DNA from: Lachnospiraceae bacterium
Lineage (GTDB): Bacteria; Bacillota_A; Clostridia; Lachnospirales; Lachnospiraceae
Reading direction: 5' to 3'
Assembly: GCA_017652545.1 (NCBI GenBank)
Contig: JAGCAV010000115.1
Span: 1 to 6,386, forward strand
Length of the DNA: 6,386 bases
The position numbers were made by a program, and so were the translations under genes. The notes below the pieces were generated by a model that worked only from the letters and a program-made list of their open reading frames with translations, was not told the DNA's origin and made no database searches. Positions 1-4,395 of this stretch are shown piece by piece (position 1 is the stretch's first letter; every line of letters starts with the position of its first letter).

Positions 1-1386
1 CACCGCAGGTCTTTGTGCGATCAGTCCCCTGACATCCGTCCCCCGCTCTTTCAGGATGCTCACCGCAAGGATGCACAGGCACCCCAGCAGAATCGTCATA
101 AACCGAAACAGACAATTGCCGGGGTCTGATGGATCGATGATCCCGATCGAAAACAGCCTGCTGCCGAATGATTCCCTGAACATCGTGCATGCCTGCCCGA
201 TGCTTACGCTCCTGTCCAGAAACCAGCTGATGTTCACGATCAGAAACGTCCGCAGGATCCTGAAAGCTTTGAACCACCCGGTCTGATCCGTGATCCCGAG
301 TTTCTTTTTCCATCCCCTGAACGTACCTGTCAGCAGACCGCTGATTCCGATGATCAGGCCGTTGTATACGCCGTAGGCGATAAAATGCCATGCAGGTCCG
401 TGCCAGATACCGACCACCACGAACACAATGACATTCGCAATGCACACAGGCAGGGCCCGTCCGGTCTCCTTCCCGAACAGTTTCCTGCACTTTCTGCGGA
501 GTTTTCCCATCCACCCGGAAAGCGTGATCGGATAGAACACATAGTCCTTCATCCAGGTCCCCAGCGTGATATGCCAGCGGTGCCAGAAATCCGTCAGGGA
601 TGTGGCAAAGTACGGCTGCCTGAAATTTTCATCCAGCCGGATTCCGAACATTTCGGCAATGCCCAGCGCAATATCGATTCCGCCCGAAAAATCCGCATAC
701 AGCTGCACACTGTACATCAGAACGGCCTGGAACCCAAGTGCATGGATGTCCTCATATGCGCCGAAGATCCGGTTGACATACAGAGCCGCGTTGTCCGCCA
801 CGACCATCTTTTTAAACAGGCCCCAGGTGATCCGGTACAGTCCCCTTTGAATATTCGAAGGATCATAGGCATGTCCCTGCGCAAGCTGGGGCGACAGTGA
901 CGCGTGCCTGCCGATCGGTCCCTGCATCAGCTGGGGAAAAAAGGAGACGAACAGGGCATATCTGAAAAAGTTTGTCTCCCTGTCACATCTTTTCCAGTAC
1001 ACATCCAGCAGATATCCGGCCGACTGGAAAGTGTAAAACGATATGCCGAGCGGCAGCAGCAGCTTCAGCATCGGGATCGATACGCCGGGAAGCCGGTTTG
1101 CGATCAGGATCGCAAAGTTGCTGTACTTCAGGACGGCGAGCATGCCGAAATCCAGAATGAGCGGGACGGCAATGCCGGCCCGGCTTCCTTTTTCCGCCCA
1201 TGATGCGCCGAGAAAAGTCGTCACTGTTGAAAACAGCAGAAAGATCATCAGTGACGGGCCTGCTGCGGCATAATACATCCACGAAACTGCCAGCAGGACA
1301 AGCCAGCGGTGCCTGAATGGCACAGCATAATAAAGCAGTACGCAGGCTGCCACCAGCAACCCGAAGCTAAACGATGTAAAAGACAT
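1..1386 (-). CDS. Membrane-bound O-acyltransferase (MBOAT), DltB/AlgI type (3' partial)
   Basis: This multi-pass membrane enzyme likely takes the acyl group from the carrier on the cytoplasmic side and passes it to a hydroxyl outside. The frame is open from ATG 1386 to the window edge, giving 462 residues without a stop; C-terminal residues are missing. Family motifs are clear: PLGISFYTFQSAGYLLDVY (112-130), FFPQLMQGPIGR (149-160), QLYADFSGGIDIALG (228-242), DFWHRWHITLGTWMKDY (266-282) and VGIWHGPAWHFIAYGVYNG (325-343). His329 in IWHG is the expected catalytic histidine and His272 the second conserved one. Several hydrophobic stretches (about 5-23, 28-42, 45-60, 73-88) begin a helix-rich N-terminus, and MSFTSFSF is a typical MBOAT start. 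It follows the carrier gene by 18 nt but has no clear Shine-Dalgarno site, so it may depend on reinitiation. The acceptor could be teichoic acid, another glycopolymer or a lipid; the sequence does not say. A DltD/AlgJ-like partner is not visible. Confidence 0.9.
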   Translation of the reverse strand, partial: MSFTSFSFGLLVAACVLLYYAVPFRHRWLVLLAVSWMYYAAAGPSLMIFLLFSTVTTFLGASWAEKGSRAGIAVPLILDFGMLAVLKYSNFAILIANRLPGVSIPMLKLLLPLGISFYTFQSAGYLLDVYWKRCDRETNFFRYALFVSFFPQLMQGPIGRHASLSPQLAQGHAYDPSNIQRGLYRITWGLFKKMVVADNAALYVNRIFGAYEDIHALGFQAVLMYSVQLYADFSGGIDIALGIAEMFGIRLDENFRQPYFATSLTDFWHRWHITLGTWMKDYVFYPITLSGWMGKLRRKCRKLFGKETGRALPVCIANVIVFVVVGIWHGPAWHFIAYGVYNGLIIGISGLLTGTFRGWKKKLGITDQTGWFKAFRILRTFLIVNISWFLDRSVSIGQACTMFRESFGSRLFSIGIIDPSDPGNCLFRFMTILLGCLCILAVSILKERGTDVRGLIAQRPAV

Positions 1387-1404
1387 GGCAGGTTCGGTTC
1401 ACTT

Positions 1405-1629
1405 TCAGTTGCTGAGTCTTTCGATCATCTCCATGATCGCTTTCGCTGAATTGAAATTCGCGGGAATGATATCCACCGGTTTGATCTGGATATCATATTC
1501 ATCTTCCAGTTCGCTTACGATTGAAATCACATCAAAGGATGTCAGAATCTCGTCATCGATCAGTGTTGTGCAGTTCTCATAATCTGCATCAGGCTGTACA
1601 CTCTCCAGAATTTCAATCAAATGTTCCAT
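1405..1629 (-). CDS. Phosphopantetheinyl acyl/aminoacyl carrier protein (DltC-like)
   Basis: This small acidic protein (74 aa) has the four-helix carrier pattern and should hold the activated amino acid as a thioester on a 4'-phosphopantetheine arm. The attachment serine is most likely Ser31 in LTSFDVISIV, aligned with LDSFGTVEL of DltC. The following ELEDEYDIQI segment is typical recognition helix 2, and AKAIMEMIERL forms the last helix. The residue before the serine is Thr instead of the usual Asp, a deviation from the DSL/DSF motif. It begins 17 nt inside the decarboxylase gene and ends 18 nt before the MBOAT gene, so it is flanked by the enzyme that may modify its cargo and the one that may unload it. 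Its partners are inferred to be the adenylation enzyme as loader and the MBOAT as acceptor enzyme. A phosphopantetheinyl transferase is needed but is not in the window. Fatty-acid ACP function is unlikely given this context. Confidence 0.88.
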   Translation of the reverse strand: MEHLIEILESVQPDADYENCTTLIDDEILTSFDVISIVSELEDEYDIQIKPVDIIPANFNSAKAIMEMIERLSN

Positions 1630-2809
1630 CGTTCAAGTCCTCCGTTTTTATTTTGTCTCTTATCATTGAAAGGCACCCTCCCTGTGACAGATAGATCCGC
1701 GGAAGATCCCTGCTCAGGAACAGGCTTATTCCCTCCGTCACAGCATAAGCGCCTGTCTTTTCAAAAACCAGTATATCATGGATCTGCAGTTTTGGTGCCT
1801 TCCATTCACGTACCAGAACATCGGCCGTTGTACAGAGCGAACCGCAGACCGTGCAGCCCGGCGCGTCTTCCTCAGTCGGTACCGGTCTGACTTCACCCGC
1901 ACCGTCCCGGCGAAGCACCCTGATCCCCGGGATCTTCATGGCCATATTCTGACCGTAATAATTGACCTGGTGAATGCCGCCGTCCACGATACAGTAATGT
2001 GTCCCGTCATTCTCCTTCAGGTCAGCCACACCTGTCGCATAAGACCCGCAGGAAGCGGCAATGAAACGTCCCATCTCCAGCGTGATCCTGCCCCCGTACT
2101 GCAGATGATCCAGCCAGGTACGCAGATCCGCAAGAGCCCCCTCCTCGTCCGGTTCATGCTCGCCGGGGAAGTAGGAAACCGCCAGCCCCGGTCCGTATTC
2201 CAGCTCAGGCATGCCTCCGTCTCCGGTAAATTCCGGATCCGCCAGCAATCCTTCAAGCTTTTCCAACTCACGCCGGATCCGTTTCGGTTTCTTCTGCGTT
2301 CCGGTGAAATAATGAAGCCCGCTGATGTCAAGATTTGGAAAACGCCCAGGATCCCGGGTGATCTTTCTCAGCACGGATTCGTCCATTCCGAACTGGCTGC
2401 CCCCGCTCAGACGCAGATATACGCGAACGTGAATGTCTTTTTCTTCCGCCAGGCCGGAGAGCATCTCCATCTGCTGCTCGGATTCGACCGTATACACCGG
2501 GTCTGCCCCGTAGCGGTCCATGATCTCATCGAAATTGGCCTTTTCCTTATTCACGCCGGACAGAACCAGCATCTTCCCGGGCACTCCGGCCCGGCGGCAG
2601 ATCACTTCCTCACCGGGTGAACACACTTCAAAAGCATCCACCAGCGGAATGAGAGGACGCACCAGGAAAGGATTGGCCTTGATGGCATAAACAAGCCGGA
2701 TCTTATCTCCCAGATGCTCCCTGATCATTTTTATTCTACTCCCCAGCACATCAATGTCAAATATATATGCAGGTGTTCTGATTTCTCCAATCTGATGATC
2801 CGTGATCAT
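1613..2809 (-). CDS. Fold-type III PLP-dependent amino-acid decarboxylase (DapDC/ODC/BtrK superfamily)
   Basis: This 398-residue cytoplasmic enzyme has an N-terminal TIM barrel that holds PLP and a C-terminal beta domain. Visible landmarks are TPAYIFD near the start (12-18), the PLP lysine in YAIKANP (Lys44), GLHYFTGT with the PLP-stacking His166, LEYGPGLAVS (203-212), the phosphate-binding-loop equivalent LEMGR (244-248), the dimer-partner Cys326 in GSLCTTAD, and GAYAVTEGISLFL (353-365). These fit the alpha-decarboxylase branch rather than alanine racemase. Diaminopimelate decarboxylases have CES at the active-site Cys; here it is CTT, so lysine biosynthesis is unlikely. The gene lies between a ligase and its carrier, overlapping the first by 4 nt and the second by 17 nt. 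It may therefore supply the ligase's substrate or act on the carrier-bound aminoacyl group, as BtrK does on glutamyl-BtrI in butirosin synthesis. The exact substrate cannot be read. Superfamily membership is confident; the on-carrier role is inference. Confidence 0.88.
   Translation of the reverse strand: MITDHQIGEIRTPAYIFDIDVLGSRIKMIREHLGDKIRLVYAIKANPFLVRPLIPLVDAFEVCSPGEEVICRRAGVPGKMLVLSGVNKEKANFDEIMDRYGADPVYTVESEQQMEMLSGLAEEKDIHVRVYLRLSGGSQFGMDESVLRKITRDPGRFPNLDISGLHYFTGTQKKPKRIRRELEKLEGLLADPEFTGDGGMPELEYGPGLAVSYFPGEHEPDEEGALADLRTWLDHLQYGGRITLEMGRFIAASCGSYATGVADLKENDGTHYCIVDGGIHQVNYYGQNMAMKIPGIRVLRRDGAGEVRPVPTEEDAPGCTVCGSLCTTADVLVREWKAPKLQIHDILVFEKTGAYAVTEGISLFLSRDLPRIYLSQGGCLSMIRDKIKTEDLNDGTFD
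1638..1643 (-). promoter_or_regulatory. Ribosome binding site GGAGGA of the carrier protein, inside the decarboxylase
   Basis: GGAGGA lies 8 nt upstream of the carrier ATG at 1629 and falls within the 3' end of the decarboxylase reading frame. It is the strongest Shine-Dalgarno site in the window. This fits a small carrier that must be made in excess of its enzymes, and it fixes the carrier start at 1629. Confidence 0.8.
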
Positions 2810-4311
2810 TTTTTCCTCTCCATCATCGCCGCCAGTGCCTTCCGGTCCGTCTTTCCGTTCTTATTCATCGGCAGCTGGTCCAGCTGCCTGAAAGTATTCG
2901 GCACCATATAGTCGGGGATCCGCTCCTTCAGGGCGCCGGCCAGTTCCTTTCTGTCAATGTCACCGGTGTAGAAGGCTGTGATCCTTTCCTTCAGGAACAG
3001 GCAGCAGCAGCTCTGCACCTCGGGCACCGCGTTCATGGCCTGCTCGATCTCTCCCAGCTCGATCCTGTGCCCCATATGCTTGATCTGAAAGTCTTTTCTG
3101 CCGACAAAGCAAAGACTTCCGTCTTCAAGATAGCGTGCCAGATCACCTGTCCGGTAGATCAGCTCCGGATAGCGGTCATTCAGCGGATTCTGCACGAAAG
3201 CCGCAGCCGTCGCTTCCGGGTTTCGGTAATAGCCAAGGGATAACGCAGTGCCGGCAACACAGATCTCTCCGTCCCTGCCCGGGTCCGTGATCAGGCGGTC
3301 CTCCTCATCCAGCAGAAACACCCGTTCATTGGGGAAAGGTTTCCCCATGGGGAGTGTCTCATCCGGTTCAAAATCCCGGTCTACGATGTACCATGTACAA
3401 TTGCAGGTGATCTCCGTGGGGCCGTACACATTGACAAACATGGCATCGGGCAGGGCTTCGCGCCAGATGTTCAGCTGTTTGACAGGCATGACCTCCCCGG
3501 AGAAAATGACCTTCCGTATCTTTTCCGGGACCCGGTAGGTAAAACCATGCAGCCTGGAAACCAGCGTTACGGCTGATACGGCCCAGATCAGTGTCGTCAC
3601 CTCCCGGTCGATCAGAAAGTCCAGCAGCTGCGTGGGAATGGAAAAGTACTGGGGCGGAATGATCTGCATGGTCGCCCCCATTTTCAGCGTCGAATACATG
3701 TCCTTCACTGACACATCGAAATCAAAGGGAGCCTGATTTCCGATCACATCATCCTCCGTGATGTGAAACAGTCCCGTAAAACAGTCGATAAAATCGATCA
3801 CCGACCGGTGACAGACAGCCACGCCCTTCGGGGTTCCGGTCGAACCGGAGGTAAAGTTCACATACAAAGGATCGGTATCGATCATCCTCCCGCGGATTTC
3901 GGAAAGGAGCTGCTCGTCAGCAGGTGTATCCAGCAGATCTTCGTACAGCAGTCTTCTGCGTTCGGACATTTGCGTTGCCTTCTCCTCATGTGCCTGATCG
4001 GTGACCAGGAAAGCGGCATCCAGCGTATCCAGGATGCTGCCCAGCCTTGAAGCCGGCTGTTTGGGATCGAGCATGGTATAAAAGGAACCCGCATACACTG
4101 CGCCCATAAAAACGGTGACTGCTCTGACGCTCTTTGCCAGAAACACAGGGACAGGACGTCCCGTTCCGGCCACGCCGGCCAGTGCCGTGCCGATCTTTTT
4201 TGCGTTCCGGACCAGCTGCGCAAAAGTCACTTCCTCGTTCAGATCCGCAAAAGCCGTTTTATCCGGAAATCTTGCAGCAGACTGCTCCAGGTATTCCAGT
4301 ACGTTTATCAT
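2806..4311 (-). CDS. Amino-acid adenylation enzyme, DltA/NRPS A-domain type
   Basis: This stand-alone cytoplasmic ligase (501 aa, the usual length for DltA) should activate an amino acid with ATP and transfer it to the phosphopantetheine thiol of the carrier protein encoded two genes downstream. Core motifs are complete: A3 FTSGSTGTPKGV (153-164), A4 FDFDVSVKD (196-204), A5 NVYGPTE (294-300), A7 YRTGD (386-390), A8 GRKDFQIKHMGHRIELGEIE (404-423) and A10 NKNGKTDRKAL with catalytic Lys487. Asp199 aligns with the Asp that anchors the substrate amino group in GrsA and DltA, so an amino acid is the likely substrate. No condensation, carrier or thioesterase domain is fused. By ungapped comparison the pocket has Lys203 and Ser271; Bacillus DltA has a Cys at the latter place, so D-alanine should not be assumed. 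The start at 4311 is chosen from AAGGAG spacing. The stop overlaps the next start (ATGA). Confidence 0.92.
   Translation of the reverse strand: MINVLEYLEQSAARFPDKTAFADLNEEVTFAQLVRNAKKIGTALAGVAGTGRPVPVFLAKSVRAVTVFMGAVYAGSFYTMLDPKQPASRLGSILDTLDAAFLVTDQAHEEKATQMSERRRLLYEDLLDTPADEQLLSEIRGRMIDTDPLYVNFTSGSTGTPKGVAVCHRSVIDFIDCFTGLFHITEDDVIGNQAPFDFDVSVKDMYSTLKMGATMQIIPPQYFSIPTQLLDFLIDREVTTLIWAVSAVTLVSRLHGFTYRVPEKIRKVIFSGEVMPVKQLNIWREALPDAMFVNVYGPTEITCNCTWYIVDRDFEPDETLPMGKPFPNERVFLLDEEDRLITDPGRDGEICVAGTALSLGYYRNPEATAAAFVQNPLNDRYPELIYRTGDLARYLEDGSLCFVGRKDFQIKHMGHRIELGEIEQAMNAVPEVQSCCCLFLKERITAFYTGDIDRKELAGALKERIPDYMVPNTFRQLDQLPMNKNGKTDRKALAAMMERKK
2815..2820 (-). promoter_or_regulatory. Ribosome binding site GAGAGG of the decarboxylase, inside the ligase 3' end
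   Basis: GAGAGG sits 5 nt before the decarboxylase ATG and is itself part of the last codons of the adenylation gene. Together with the ATGA stop-start overlap at 2806-2809, this suggests translational coupling of the two proteins. Confidence 0.65.
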
Positions 4312-4317
4312 GTCCAT

Positions 4318-4323
4318 CTCCTT
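4318..4323 (-). promoter_or_regulatory. Ribosome binding site AAGGAG of the adenylation gene
   Basis: AAGGAG lies in the 23-nt gap after the ABC exporter stop codon. It is 6 nt upstream of the ATG at 4311 and directly abuts the ATG at 4317. This spacing selects 4311 as the start of the adenylation enzyme and argues against both the ATG at 4317 and an in-frame TTG at 4338. Confidence 0.8.
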
Positions 4324-4334
4324 CAAGAAAAATA

Positions 4335-4395
4335 TCAACCTTCACAGCCAGATTCGCTGTCAACTTCTATCTCAGCTCCACTCTCAACTTTCAAC
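4335..4395 (-). repeat. Degenerate TCAAC-rich low-complexity stretch at the 3' end of the ABC gene
   Basis: On the + strand TCAAC occurs at 4335, 4360, 4384 and 4391 within about 60 bases, in a pyrimidine-rich setting unlike the surrounding GC-richer coding sequence. In the gene's own sense it reads as GTTGA units and encodes an acidic tail (GELKVESGAEIEVDSESG) after the ATPase domain. It could be the remnant of a short tandem repeat that extended the reading frame. The copies are irregularly spaced, so chance composition remains possible. Confidence 0.3.

Noticed and set aside
385..900. Plus-strand open frame of 171 codons at the left end
   Set aside because: The minus-strand frame here is an uninterrupted MBOAT protein with the DFWHRWH and IWHG motifs, so the plus-strand frame is a shadow.
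1778..2620. Plus-strand open frame of 280 codons antisense to the decarboxylase
   Set aside because: It mirrors a well-supported decarboxylase with intact catalytic motifs, has no ribosome binding site, and its translation shows no recognisable domain. It is a by-product of GC-rich coding sequence.
1613..2809. lysA (diaminopimelate decarboxylase of lysine biosynthesis)
   Set aside because: The CES motif is replaced by CTT, and the gene overlaps a carrier protein and a ligase rather than lying with lysine or cell-wall genes.
1..4311. Ordinary dlt operon for D-alanylation of teichoic acid
   Set aside because: Ligase, carrier and MBOAT fit, but the coupled PLP decarboxylase, the Ser in place of the selectivity Cys and the NHLM-type exporter do not. 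No DltD or DltX is seen, although DltD could lie beyond the left edge.
2806..4311. Nonribosomal peptide synthetase module
   Set aside because: The adenylation protein stands alone at 501 residues, with no condensation, fused carrier or thioesterase domain in the window.
4309..4338. Upstream TTG (4338) or ATG (4317) as start of the adenylation enzyme
   Set aside because: AAGGAG at 4318-4323 touches the ATG at 4317 and lies downstream of the TTG, but is ideally spaced for ATG 4311, whose product begins like other A-domain ligases.
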